From contig NZ_JAFIBW010000001.1 in NCBI RefSeq assembly GCF_017833295.1, positions 558,001 to 622,000 of the forward strand: DNA of 64,000 nt, in the 5' to 3' direction. Position 1 is the first letter of the stretch; every line of letters begins with the position of its first letter. The notes beneath the pieces were generated by a model. That model ran no database searches and was not told the origin of the DNA. It saw nothing but the letters and a program-made list of their open reading frames with translations. This document shows, one piece after another, positions 35,784 to 44,325 of this stretch. This DNA comes from Methylobacterium sp. PvR107. GTDB taxonomy: Bacteria > Pseudomonadota > Alphaproteobacteria > Rhizobiales > Beijerinckiaceae. Both the position numbers and the translations under genes were made by a program.

Positions 35784-37670
35784 TCACAAAGCCGCGCGCA
35801 CTGCCGCGCTGAGCTGTCCAGCCTCGACGCGCGGCAGCTTCAGGTAGCGGGCGCCCATCGCTTCCGCCACCTGCCGGGCTTCCTCGCCTCGGCTGCCGGT
35901 ATCGACCACCAGCGCCGGCAGCCCGGCGTCCCGCAAGGTTCGGGCCGCCTGCAGGGCGTCCGCTCCCGCCCGGGCGCGACCGCCCTCCCCCGAGCGTGCG
36001 ACATTGGCACGGCCGTCGGTCAGCAGCACGATCGCGGGCCGGCTGCCGCCCCGGCGCACGCCGAGCGCCACCGCGACGGCCGCATCGATCCCCGACGCCA
36101 AAGGCGTCCCGCCTCCGCCCGGAAGTCCCGACAGGCCACGCTTGGCCCGGGTGAGCGAGCGGGTCGGCGGCAGGACGAGTTCCGCGCCGGCGCCGCGGAA
36201 CGCCACCAGCGCCACCCGGTCGCGCCGGACATAGGCTTCGGCCAGCAGCAGCTCCACCGCGCCCTTCGCTTCCGCGAGCCGCTCCAGCGCGGCCGAGCCC
36301 GAGGCGTCGACGCAGAACACCGTGGTCGTCTCGGTCCGCTGCTTGAGGATCCGGATCCGCAGATCGTCCCGCCGCACCACGATGCGGCGCGTCTCCTCCC
36401 CGCAACGCCGCAGGGCCTGCCAGGGCGCCGCCGCCCGCAGGGTCGCGAGCAGATCGAGCCGGTCCCGTCGCGGATCGCCCCGCCGGCTGCCCACCGGGCG
36501 CCCGGCACGCGACGACGCGGCCTGCCCGACCCGGCCGGCCTTCGCGGCGGCGAGACGCGGCTGTCCCGACAGGAGCTGATCGAGGAGGTGCGGCGGGATC
36601 GCGGCGCGCACGGCCTCCAGCACGATCTCCTCCGGCGCATCCGCGGCGGCCGGGTCGGCGTCCGGATCCGCGGCGTCTGCCGGGCGGTCCTCGGGGGAAT
36701 CGTCCGGAGGGGGCTGCGCAGTCTCGGGCGCCGCCTCCGCGGGGGCCGGCAGGCGCGTGGCGCGCGGCGCCAGGACGAGGCGCGCGGCCGCGGTGATCGC
36801 CGCCTGCCCGACCGGTCCCGCACCGGCAAGCGCCCGCGCCACCCGGGCCGCCAGGATCGGGCCGCGCAGGGACGCGACACCGAAGGCCTCGGCCAGGGCG
36901 CAGAGGCTGCCGACCGGGTCCGGCTCCGCGGCGTCTGAGGCGGGTTCCGGGTCGGGCACGGTCCCCTCGGCGTCCGCGACGCCGAGGCCTCTCAGGTCGA
37001 TCCGGAAGGCGAGGCGATCGGCCAGGGTCTCGGCGACGGCCTCATCGGCCTCGCCCTCGTCGAGCAGGACCAGGCCGAAGCGGGCGCTGCGCTCCGAGGC
37101 CGTGCCGGTGTCGAGGGCGGCGGCGAGGCGGGACGCGATGCCGGGCGCGAGGCGCTCCGCCATGGGCACGACGATCAGGCCGCCATCGGCCTGCGCCAGC
37201 AGACCGGCCCGCGCGACGGGGCGGCCGGCCGCCAGGGTCGCGGCGAGGTCGAGCCCGCCGAGCAGGCTGTCGTCGCCGATGCCCGGCGGCAGACGCCGCC
37301 AGGGCGTTCCCGGGGGCAACGCAGCCCGCAGGACGTCGAGCCAGCGCTCGCGCACCGGACCGGCGGGGGCCCGCAGCACCACGCCGCCGAATCCGTGCGG
37401 GTCGGCGGTGAGGAGCCGGGCGGCGAGGCGGGCGTCGGCCCACCTGTCGGGCGCACTCCCGTCCCCCTCTGCGGGGGCGGGTGGCCCTCGCGTCAGCGCG
37501 GGTCGGGAGAGGGGGACGACGCTGCCGGACAAGGTAGACGCGGCGTGCAGGGAGACGCCATCTTGCGCGCCGTCGCGCTGCCCCTCTTGCGGGACGACGT
37601 CCCGGCCCGACCGCCTTCGGGGGGCGCCTTCCCCCGCAATGGGCGGAGGGAGCGGTGGCGGGCCCGTCAC
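35784..37670 (-). CDS. bchD: magnesium chelatase subunit D, with repeat-derived N-terminal insertion
   Basis: The 628-residue BchD is the AAA+/integrin-I subunit of Mg-chelatase, which inserts Mg2+ into protoporphyrin IX with BchI and BchH. The N-terminal AAA-like domain starts around residue 77 (WADARLAARLLTADPHGFGG), an Ala/Pro/Asp-rich acidic linker spans about 310-345, and the C-terminal vWA domain carries the MIDAS motif VDASGSAA near 454. The GTG start overlaps the bchI stop as GTGA and has GGAGG upstream, so it is fixed by coupling. Residues about 5-73 are translated from a type A palindromic repeat (37456-37652). Normal BchD starts almost directly with the AAA domain. Confidence 0.9.
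   Translation of the reverse strand: MTGPPPLPPPIAGEGAPRRRSGRDVVPQEGQRDGAQDGVSLHAASTLSGSVVPLSRPALTRGPPAPAEGDGSAPDRWADARLAARLLTADPHGFGGVVLRAPAGPVRERWLDVLRAALPPGTPWRRLPPGIGDDSLLGGLDLAATLAAGRPVARAGLLAQADGGLIVVPMAERLAPGIASRLAAALDTGTASERSARFGLVLLDEGEADEAVAETLADRLAFRIDLRGLGVADAEGTVPDPEPASDAAEPDPVGSLCALAEAFGVASLRGPILAARVARALAGAGPVGQAAITAAARLVLAPRATRLPAPAEAAPETAQPPPDDSPEDRPADAADPDADPAAADAPEEIVLEAVRAAIPPHLLDQLLSGQPRLAAAKAGRVGQAASSRAGRPVGSRRGDPRRDRLDLLATLRAAAPWQALRRCGEETRRIVVRRDDLRIRILKQRTETTTVFCVDASGSAALERLAEAKGAVELLLAEAYVRRDRVALVAFRGAGAELVLPPTRSLTRAKRGLSGLPGGGGTPLASGIDAAVAVALGVRRGGSRPAIVLLTDGRANVARSGEGGRARAGADALQAARTLRDAGLPALVVDTGSRGEEARQVAEAMGARYLKLPRVEAGQLSAAVRAAL
37456..37652. repeat. GC-rich palindromic element, type A, inside bchD
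   Basis: About 197 bases with the same block order as the copies at 16508, 45779 and 58804: a CCCCCTCTGCGGGGGCGGGT hairpin, GGTCGGGAGAGGGGGACGAC, a variable middle, and CGCCTTCCCCCGCAATGGGC. It is read antisense and in frame as residues about 5-73 of BchD. Confidence 0.8.
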
Positions 37671-38683
37671 GCAAATACCTCCGCCAGCGCCCGCTCCACA
37701 CGCGCCGTGGAGCCGGATTCATCGAGCGGGTTGCGGCGCAGACGGTGGCGCAGGGACGCCGGGGCGATGCGCCGGAGATGGTCGTCGGTAACCGCGGCGT
37801 CACCGTCGAGGGCCGCGAGCGCCCGTGCGGTGCGCATCAGGGTCAGCTCGCCGCGCAGCCCGTCGGTGCCGAGCGCGAGGCAGAGCTGCGCCGCGCGCTC
37901 CAGGGCGGCATCGGGCACGGTCACGGACGGCAGGCGCTCCCGCGCCAGCAGGATTCGCTTTTGAATCTTGCGCTCCTCGCCTGCACGGGCCGCGCAGAAT
38001 CCCTCCGGGTCGCGCTCGTAGGCGTCGCGGGCACGCACCACCGCGATGCGGGTCGGGATGTCCTTCGGGGTCACGACCTCGCAGGCCAGCCCGAACCGGT
38101 CGAGGAGCTGCGGGCGCAATTCTCCCTCCTCCGGGTTGCCCGAGCCGACGAGCACGAACCGCGCCGGGTGGCGCAGGGACAGGCCCTCGCGCTCGACGGT
38201 GTTGACGCCGGAGGCCGCGACGTCGAGCAGCAGGTCGACGAGGTGGTCCTCGAGGAGGTTCACCTCGTCGATGTAGAGGAAGCCGCGGTTGGCCCGGGCG
38301 AGCAGCCCCGGCTCGAAGGCCTTCACGCCCGCGCCGAGCGCCCGCTCCAGGTCGAGGGTGCCGACCACCCGGTCCTCGGTGGCGCCGAGGGGCAGGTCGA
38401 CCACCGGCACCGATTTTTTTTCGGACCTTCTCCGCGCGCCCGGCATGCTCGCGCAGTGCGGGCAGGATTCCGCCGGGCTGTCGGGATCGCAATTGTACGG
38501 GCAGCCGACCACCGCCCGCATCGGCGGCAGCAGGGCGGCGAGCGCCCGGATCGCCGTGGACTTGCCGGTGCCGCGGTCACCGAAGACAAGCACGCCGCCG
38601 ACTGCCGGGTCCACCGCCGCGATCAGCAGCGCCTGGCGCATCTCGTCCTGGCCGACGATGGCCGAGAAGGGGAAAGTGGGCAC
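37667..38683 (-). CDS. bchI: magnesium chelatase ATPase subunit I
   Basis: The 338-residue AAA+ ATPase starts at GTG (38683) with VPTFPFSAIVGQDEMRQALL. It has Walker A FGDRGTGKSTAIRAL near 37-43, the BchI Cys-containing insert VVGCPYNCDPDSPAESCPHC, Walker B GFLYIDEVNLLEDHLVDLLL, sensor 1 LVGSGNPEEGELRPQLLDRF, and the Arg finger region. Upstream in-frame sequence is a palindromic repeat and is not expected to be translated. The stop overlaps the bchD start. An unusual eight-base A run on the coding strand lies near residue 90. Confidence 0.92.
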   Translation of the reverse strand: MPTFPFSAIVGQDEMRQALLIAAVDPAVGGVLVFGDRGTGKSTAIRALAALLPPMRAVVGCPYNCDPDSPAESCPHCASMPGARRRSEKKSVPVVDLPLGATEDRVVGTLDLERALGAGVKAFEPGLLARANRGFLYIDEVNLLEDHLVDLLLDVAASGVNTVEREGLSLRHPARFVLVGSGNPEEGELRPQLLDRFGLACEVVTPKDIPTRIAVVRARDAYERDPEGFCAARAGEERKIQKRILLARERLPSVTVPDAALERAAQLCLALGTDGLRGELTLMRTARALAALDGDAAVTDDHLRRIAPASLRHRLRRNPLDESGSTARVERALAEVFA

Positions 38684-38779
38684 GCAGAACTCGCACTGTG
38701 CCGCTCGCCTCCCCGCAGATCCCGGACCCGTCCGAGATCCGCTTCTTATCTGCCCAGGTTGGGCAAGCCCGATCTGGGT

Positions 38780-38869
38780 GGGGAGGAGCCGGAGGTGGGG
38801 GGCAGGATGGATCGAAGCGATGCCGTCGGCACCGCCCCCACCCCTACCCCTCCCCGCAAGGGGGAGGGA
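38780..38869. repeat. GC-rich palindromic element, type B (copy 2)
   Basis: Arms GGTGGGGAGGAGCCGGAGGT and the inverse CACCCCTACCCCTCCCCGC enclose about 40 bases, as in the copy at 19150. It lies between the hemA stop and the bchI start and may partly separate the two transcription units. Confidence 0.65.
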
Positions 38870-38877
38870 AGAGCGTC

Positions 38878-40095
38878 CTACTCCGCCGCCTTCTGCCGGA
38901 GCCCGATCCGTCCCCAAATCGTGGTGAGCGCGTCGACCAGATGGCCGATGTCGGCATCCGTGTGCAGCGGCGACGGGGTGATCCGCAGGCGCTCGGTGCC
39001 GCGCGCGACCGTCGGATAATTGATCGGCTGCACGTAGATGCCGAACTCGTCGAGCAGGGTGTCGGAGATCGCCTTGCACAGCACCGGATCGCAGACCATC
39101 ACCGGCACGATGTGGCTGTCGTTGGGCATGGTCGGGATGTCGGCGGCGTCGAGCGCCGCTCGGACCTTGGCCACCCGCTCCTGATGCCGGGCACGCTCGG
39201 CACCGCTCGCCTTCAGGTGACGGATGCTCGCCGCCGCGCCGGCCGCGACCGCGGGAGGCAGCGAGGTCGTGAAGATGAAGCCTGACGCGAAGCTGCGCAC
39301 GAAGTCGCAGAGCTTCTCCGAGGCGGTGATGTAGCCGCCATGGACCGCGAAGGCCTTGCCCAGCGTCCCCTCGATCACGTCGAGCCGGTGGGCGACGCCG
39401 TCCCGCTCCGAGATGCCGCCGCCCCGCGCCCCGTAGAGGCCGACCGCATGGACCTCGTCCAGGTAGGTCAGCGCCCCGTGGGCCTCGGCCACGTCGCAGA
39501 TCTCGCCGATGGGGGCGATGTCGCCGTCCATGGAGTAGACCGATTCGAAGGCCACCAGCTTCGGCCGGGCCGGATCGACCAGGGCGAGCTTGCGGTTCAG
39601 GTCCTCCGGGTCGTTATGGCGGAAGATGTGGCGCTCGGCGCGGGAGAACCGGATGCCCTCGATCATCGAGGCGTGGTTCTCGGAATCGGAGAAGACCGCG
39701 CAGTTCGGCAGGCGCGACGCGAGGGTGCCGAGCGCCGCCCAGTTCGACACGTAGCCGGAGGTGAACAGCAGGGCCGCCTCCTTGCCGTGGAGGTCGGCAA
39801 GTTCCTGCTCCAGCAGCACGTGATAGTGATTCGTGCCCGAGATGTTGCGGGTGCCGCCGGCGCCGGCGCCGCAGCGATCGATCGCCTCGTGCATGGCCCC
39901 GGTGACGTTCGGGTGCTGGCCCATGCCGAGATAATCGTTCGAGCACCAGACCGTGACCGGCCGCGTGCCGCCGGTGTGGTGATGCGTGGCGTGCGGAAAG
40001 TTGCCCGCATGGCGCTCGAGGTCGGTGAAGACCCGGTAGCGCCCCTCCCGGTGCAGACCGGCGATCTCGGCCCCGAAGAAGGTCTCGTAGTCCAT
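38878..40095 (-). CDS. hemA: 5-aminolevulinate synthase
   Basis: The 405-residue PLP enzyme condenses glycine and succinyl-CoA to 5-aminolevulinate, the first step of tetrapyrrole synthesis. Motifs visible are [13 protein letters not shown] near 52, the glycine-rich [36 protein letters not shown] (Asp binding the pyridine N) and [15 protein letters not shown], whose Lys forms the PLP Schiff base. The ATG at 40095 follows GGGGAGAGG. It closes the long bchF-to-puhE operon, a common place for hemA in these clusters. The ATGs upstream are not preceded by a coding signal. Confidence 0.95.
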   Translation of the reverse strand: MDYETFFGAEIAGLHREGRYRVFTDLERHAGNFPHATHHHTGGTRPVTVWCSNDYLGMGQHPNVTGAMHEAIDRCGAGAGGTRNISGTNHYHVLLEQELADLHGKEAALLFTSGYVSNWAALGTLASRLPNCAVFSDSENHASMIEGIRFSRAERHIFRHNDPEDLNRKLALVDPARPKLVAFESVYSMDGDIAPIGEICDVAEAHGALTYLDEVHAVGLYGARGGGISERDGVAHRLDVIEGTLGKAFAVHGGYITASEKLCDFVRSFASGFIFTTSLPPAVAAGAAASIRHLKASGAERARHQERVAKVRAALDAADIPTMPNDSHIVPVMVCDPVLCKAISDTLLDEFGIYVQPINYPTVARGTERLRITPSPLHTDADIGHLVDALTTIWGRIGLRQKAAE

Positions 40096-40206
40096 GTCGC
40101 CTCTCCCCGAACAAACCCTGCGGGTTGATCCCGCCTGTGACACCGGACTTCGCACAAGACCAGTTCCAGATTGGTGGACGTGCGTCGCCCGTGGTGATCC
40201 CTCGAT

Positions 40207-41001
40207 CTACACGCGATCCCGCGGCGGTGCCGCCTCCCCGGACGCCCGCCCCGGCAGGCTCCAGCGCCACAGCTCCGCGGAGGGCAGCGGCAGCATCAGG
40301 AACCAGTGCTCCAGGGTGGCGAGCCCGGTCAGCGTCGCCAGGACCGTGAAGCCGATGAGCTCATGCGCCAGCAGATCGGTGCCGAGCGCCGCGCGCCCGA
40401 GAAGGGCCGCCGCGATGGTCCCCAGGCTCACCGAGACCGGGAACAGCAGGTTCATCGGCTTCCGGGACAGGTAGCAGGCCAGGTAGCCGAGATGGTCCGG
40501 CAGGAACTCGGCGTGGAGGTTGCGCACGCCCAGGAACAGGTTGAGCCGCGCCGAGAGGTTCATCACCACCAGGGTGCCGTAGGTCCACAGGGCGAAGCGG
40601 TTGGGGCTGCCCCAGACCAGCGCCAGGATCGCCAGGCCGCCGATCACGATAGCGAATTCGTGCCACAGGCTGGTGGCGAGCGCCGCCAGGAACCGGTCGA
40701 ACCCCCGCACACCCGGCGCGCAGGCGACCGGCCGCGGGCCCGACAGGAAGCCCATATAGTAGCTCATCTCCTGCCAGCCCCAGACGATGAGCGCCGCCGT
40801 GAAGGCCGTGTAGGCCCCCGTGCCGCTCGTATCCCCGGCGCTGGCGCGGATCGCCACCAGGGCGGCGGCGAGCAGCAACGTCGCCCCGGCCATGCTCCAC
40901 GGATGCGTCCGCCGCGGGGCGTGGTCGAGCAGCAGGATCAGCCCGGTGGAGAACCACCAGAGCAGCACCGCGTACAGGACCGGGGCGGCATAGCTCGCCA
41001 T
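40207..41001 (-). CDS. puhE: photosynthetic complex assembly protein PuhE
   Basis: The 264-residue polytopic protein (about seven hydrophobic segments) has the PuhE/DUF3623 pattern: VLYAVLLWWFSTGLILLLDH near the start, VWGWQEMSYYMGFLSGPR, SLWHEFAIVIGG and LSARLNLFLGVRNLHAEFLP, LGYLACYLSRKPMNLLFPVS. PuhE influences photosystem assembly and bacteriochlorophyll level in Rhodobacter. It starts one base before the acsF stop codon in the minus direction and is followed by hemA, as in other alphaproteobacterial clusters. Confidence 0.9.
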   Translation of the reverse strand: MASYAAPVLYAVLLWWFSTGLILLLDHAPRRTHPWSMAGATLLLAAALVAIRASAGDTSGTGAYTAFTAALIVWGWQEMSYYMGFLSGPRPVACAPGVRGFDRFLAALATSLWHEFAIVIGGLAILALVWGSPNRFALWTYGTLVVMNLSARLNLFLGVRNLHAEFLPDHLGYLACYLSRKPMNLLFPVSVSLGTIAAALLGRAALGTDLLAHELIGFTVLATLTGLATLEHWFLMLPLPSAELWRWSLPGRASGEAAPPRDRV

Positions 41002-41002
41002 T

Positions 41003-42091
41003 CTACCAGACCGGCTGGAGGCGGATATCGGCCGGCAGGGCATTGGCCTTGACGGGCAGCAGGTAGAGTCTGGCGAAGGTTACGGCCGCCCGCGCGGCGT
41101 GGAACCCCTGCCGGGCCTTGCCGACGAGGCCGCCCCGCGCCTTGGCGTCGGCGATCGCGCCGGAGCAGGCGAGCAGCCGGTCGAGCCCCGCCTTGAACTT
41201 CGGGTTGTCGAGATCGAGCTCCAGCGGGAAGGTCTGCCGGGAGATCTCCGAGGTGATCCGAAACACCTTGAAGTCGTAGTCGCTCGGATCGACGCCGAGC
41301 GCCTTGTGGAAGGCCGGGCGGTGATGGTCGCGCACGTACATCGTGGCGAAGACCGCGAGCAGGAAGAACCGGATCCAGTAGCGGTTCACGCCGCTCGTCA
41401 GCTTCGGGTTGGCGCGCATCAGCAGCGCGAAGGCCTCGCCGTGGCGGAACTCGTCGTTGCACCACAGCTCGAACCACTTGAAGATCGGGTGGATGCGCCG
41501 CTCCGGGTGCCGCTCCAGCTCGCGGAAGATCGTGATGTAGCGGGCGTAGCCGATCTTCTCGGAGAGATAGGTGGCGTAGAAGATGAACTTCGGCCGGAAG
41601 AACGTGTATTTTTTGGATTTCGTGAGAAATCCGAGGTCCACGCCGATGCCGAAATCCTTGAGCGTGTCGTTGATGAAGCCGGCGTGACGCGCCTCGTCGC
41701 GGCTCATGAAGCCGAACAGCTCCTTGATGTCCTTGTTCTTGGCGCGCTTGCGCATCTCGGCGTAGAGGACGCAGCCCGAGAATTCGGCGGTGATCGACGA
41801 GACCAGGAAGTCCAGAAACTCCTTCCGCAACTCGGGCTCCATCTGCGACAGGTCGCAGTCGAACTCCTCGTTGCGGGTAAAGTGGCGCTTGTTCGGGTCG
41901 GCGCGCAATTCGGCGATGAGCACGTCCCAGTCGCGCCGCACCGGTTCGACGTTCGTGCGGTCGAGTTCGACGAAATCGGTTGTGTAGAACCGGGGCGACA
42001 GGAAGGTCGTCTCCTGGGCCGCCTTGGTCGATTCGTTGACCGGAATCTTCGGGATCGGCTGGCCGGTGGGGGGCGCGACGGGAGCGTTCAT
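41003..42091 (-). CDS. acsF: oxygen-dependent Mg-protoporphyrin IX monomethyl ester cyclase
   Basis: The 362-residue di-iron enzyme forms ring E of bacteriochlorophyll using O2. Two ExxH iron-binding units are visible: [13 protein letters not shown] near 155 and [15 protein letters not shown] near 248, together with [20 protein letters not shown]. No oxygen-independent bchE is in the window, which fits an aerobic phototroph. It overlaps its upstream gene as ATGA. The N-terminal 30 residues are Pro-rich, as in relatives. Confidence 0.95.
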   Translation of the reverse strand: MNAPVAPPTGQPIPKIPVNESTKAAQETTFLSPRFYTTDFVELDRTNVEPVRRDWDVLIAELRADPNKRHFTRNEEFDCDLSQMEPELRKEFLDFLVSSITAEFSGCVLYAEMRKRAKNKDIKELFGFMSRDEARHAGFINDTLKDFGIGVDLGFLTKSKKYTFFRPKFIFYATYLSEKIGYARYITIFRELERHPERRIHPIFKWFELWCNDEFRHGEAFALLMRANPKLTSGVNRYWIRFFLLAVFATMYVRDHHRPAFHKALGVDPSDYDFKVFRITSEISRQTFPLELDLDNPKFKAGLDRLLACSGAIADAKARGGLVGKARQGFHAARAAVTFARLYLLPVKANALPADIRLQPVW

Positions 42092-42384
42092 AGCTTCCTC
42101 CTCTCGGAGAAGCTGACCTCGTAGAGCTCGGTCAGCTCGAGATGGGCGATGAGCTTGGTCCAGACCCGCTCCAGCGGGCCGGCCCGGGTGACGGTGGCGG
42201 TGCGGCGTACGCTGAGGCGCTCGCCGTAGGGCACCGAAGTCGGCGCGTCGTGAACCTGGACCGCGTCGCCGGGCTCGATCTCGAAGCCGGCATCCAGGGT
42301 GACATGCGCGTGCAGGCTCTCGGGCGTCTGCTCGATCTCCACCGTGCAGGGCACGGTGACGGTGCGGCTGCCGAACAGGCCCAT
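42088..42384 (-). CDS. conserved photosynthesis-cluster protein of unknown function
   Basis: The 98-residue protein starts [20 protein letters not shown], continues with a beta-rich [18 protein letters not shown] and ends in a helix [18 protein letters not shown]. It lies between puhC and acsF, where alphaproteobacterial clusters regularly keep a short gene, and overlaps both neighbours (TGATG and ATGA). No membrane segment or catalytic motif is seen. A role in AcsF activity or photosystem assembly is only an inference from position. Confidence 0.75.
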   Translation of the reverse strand: MGLFGSRTVTVPCTVEIEQTPESLHAHVTLDAGFEIEPGDAVQVHDAPTSVPYGERLSVRRTATVTRAGPLERVWTKLIAHLELTELYEVSFSERRKL

Positions 42385-42869
42385 CACCGCGTCTCCGTGG
42401 CGGGCGCGCCCGGCGCGGGCATCAGCCGGGCGAAGGCCCCGGCATTGGTCGACCCGAAGGCCTCCAGGGGCACTTGGCGGCCGGTGGCCTCGTCGGCCAA
42501 AGCGAGGCGGCCGTCGTCGTAGCGAGTCAGGCTGAAAGGTTGTTCCGGCCCGAGGCCCCCGCGCTGGCGAGCCTGAGCGAGGCCCCGCAGCGTCCCGCGC
42601 AGGAAGCCATCCTCGCCGGGGCGGATCCAGGCGACGATGTGCCGGTCGGCGACGTCCCGCAACGCGATGGACCCGTCGACCTGGTCCTCGGCCCGGAATT
42701 CGAGCCGGGCCACCGCCTTGGCGGCCGGCAGGGCGACGAGGCCGACCCCCTCGCTGCGGCCGATCAGGACCGCCAGCATGGAGAAGCCCATCAGCGCGCC
42801 CGCACCGATCATCAGCAGCGCCGGCGCCGGTCCAGTCGTTCGGCCGGCTTTCTCCGCCCGCTCGCCCAT
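42384..42869 (-). CDS. puhC: photosynthetic complex assembly protein PuhC
   Basis: The 161-residue protein has one N-terminal membrane segment ([20 protein letters not shown], about 15-35). A periplasmic domain with [20 protein letters not shown] and [14 protein letters not shown] follows; its '[14 protein letters not shown]' segment is the PuhC signature. PuhC helps organise the core light-harvesting complex around the reaction centre. The ATG follows a strong GGAGGGG box. It sits in the order puhA-puhB-puhC. Confidence 0.9.
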   Translation of the reverse strand: MGERAEKAGRTTGPAPALLMIGAGALMGFSMLAVLIGRSEGVGLVALPAAKAVARLEFRAEDQVDGSIALRDVADRHIVAWIRPGEDGFLRGTLRGLAQARQRGGLGPEQPFSLTRYDDGRLALADEATGRQVPLEAFGSTNAGAFARLMPAPGAPATETR

Positions 42870-42880
42870 GATGCCCCTCC

Positions 42881-43531
42881 CTATTCGGCCGCGACGAGGC
42901 GGCCGGGATTTTCGTCCGCCTGCGGCAGACGGGCCACCCGCACCGGAAGCGCGGTCCCGGCGGCGTGCCCTTCGAGCGCCCGCGCCAGGATCCCCGCCAC
43001 GGCGTCCGCCTGCGGTACGGAGCGCAGCATCGGCTCCGTCCGGGTCAGACGCCAGGGCCGGGCATGCGGCCAGAGCTGAAGGTAGGCGATGCGCAGCCCC
43101 GGCCGCAACTGCAGAGGCAGATCGCCGCTGCCATCCGTGAATGCGCGCAGCGCCGCGCCGTCGAGCTGCGCGAAGGGCAGGTTGTGGGTTACCGGCAGGG
43201 CGATCCCAGCCTGCAGCACGATCCGGCGGTTGGTCACCGTGTAGCGTGTCGTGCGGTGGGTCAGCCATGCCAGCAGCCAGAGCAGCGCCACGGCACCGGC
43301 GCCGATCAGCAGCGTCGGTCCGACCTTGGCGAGCGCCGCCGCGGGGGAGCCGGCAGTGAGGCCGAAGGCCAGGGCGCAGATTGCGAACCATGCGACCACA
43401 AGGCGCGCGTGGAACACCCGCACCAGCAGGCCGGCGGTCGTCGGCGACCCCTGCCAGAGGATGCGCTCGCCCGCCGGCAGCGGGCCGGGCAGTCCCCGCA
43501 GGGTGCCCTCCGGGAGGAAATCGCCGCTCAC
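42881..43531 (-). CDS. puhB: photosynthetic complex assembly protein PuhB
   Basis: The 216-residue protein starts with GTG overlapping the puhA stop. It shows LPAGERILWQGSP, two or three hydrophobic segments, HRTTRYTVTNRRIVLQAGIA (a PH-like bacterial domain) and IAYLQLWPHARPWRLTRTEP MLR. The last segment is characteristic of PuhB, a reaction-centre assembly factor. It is inferred to act in the inner membrane. Confidence 0.92.
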   Translation of the reverse strand: MSGDFLPEGTLRGLPGPLPAGERILWQGSPTTAGLLVRVFHARLVVAWFAICALAFGLTAGSPAAALAKVGPTLLIGAGAVALLWLLAWLTHRTTRYTVTNRRIVLQAGIALPVTHNLPFAQLDGAALRAFTDGSGDLPLQLRPGLRIAYLQLWPHARPWRLTRTEPMLRSVPQADAVAGILARALEGHAAGTALPVRVARLPQADENPGRLVAAE

Positions 43532-44307
43532 AGGATCGGCTCCGCGCGCTCGGGCGTGGCGTAGAGCGTGCCCGCGCCGAAATATGAGACGATCCGCTCC
43601 TCTTCGAGGAAGGTCACGCTGTCGGGGTCGCGGGTGGCCGGGATGTCGGCGAACTGGCTGGCGAGGAGCGCCTCGGTCGTCACCGTCTTGGTGAAGCCGC
43701 CGGCCCTGCAGAAGGTGGTCGGCATCAGCCGGCGGCCGCCCGTGGTCAACTCGACCTCGTAGTAACGAATCAGCGACTCGCCGCGGTCGACCCAGACATC
43801 GCTGATGACACCCGCCACGGCGTTGTCGGTGCCGAACACGCTCATGCCTATCGGGTTCGGGCCGTCCTCGTGGACGACGAAGTTCTTCGCCACCCGCAGG
43901 GGCACGATGCGGATCTCGTTGTCCCAGGTCCTGTCGTGCACGTCGTGCCGCAGCACCCAGGAGCCGGGTCCGACGCCCGCCTGGAGCGAGGAGTCCGTGC
44001 GTTCGTACGGTGCGCCGGGCCAGGGCTCGACCTTGCGGGCCGGGATGCCGGTCTCAATGTCGTTCCGGCCGTGCACCGCCTGCGGCGCGTAGGTCGTCTC
44101 GCCGCCCGGCAGGTGGAACGCCTTGGACCGGGGGATCAGGATCGGATCGTCCGCCTTGCGGCGGCCGACGGCCTCGTTCTCCAGCGGGTAGCCCTCGCGC
44201 CGGTCCTCGCGTCGGAGCCAGAACACCAAGCCCGCGAAGAAGATGAAGAACGCGTAGAGCACGACCTGGGCGACGTCGACATAACCTGTAAGTGCGCCGG
44301 TTGGCAT
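43528..44307 (-). CDS. puhA: photosynthetic reaction centre H subunit
   Basis: The 259-residue protein has a single N-terminal membrane helix (VAQVVLYAFFIFFAGLVFWL, about 12-31) followed by the positively charged RREDRREGYPLE, and a cytoplasmic PRC-barrel (AGVISDVWVDRGESLIRYYE). This is the standard H subunit, which caps L and M and shapes proton delivery to quinone QB. pufL and pufM are not in the window and must be elsewhere. It is followed by puhB (GTGA overlap). Confidence 0.95.
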   Translation of the reverse strand: MPTGALTGYVDVAQVVLYAFFIFFAGLVFWLRREDRREGYPLENEAVGRRKADDPILIPRSKAFHLPGGETTYAPQAVHGRNDIETGIPARKVEPWPGAPYERTDSSLQAGVGPGSWVLRHDVHDRTWDNEIRIVPLRVAKNFVVHEDGPNPIGMSVFGTDNAVAGVISDVWVDRGESLIRYYEVELTTGGRRLMPTTFCRAGGFTKTVTTEALLASQFADIPATRDPDSVTFLEEERIVSYFGAGTLYATPERAEPIL

Positions 44308-44325
44308 GGCGATCCTCCCCGAGTC

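Noticed and set aside
37456..37652. Array of short repeats read as CRISPR
   Set aside because: The hairpins are not regularly spaced direct repeats with unique spacers, and no cas genes are present. They are dispersed palindromic elements.
40136..40156. TGT and ACA words upstream of hemA as a PpsR box
   Set aside because: They are separated by 15 bases, not 12, and lack the inner palindrome.
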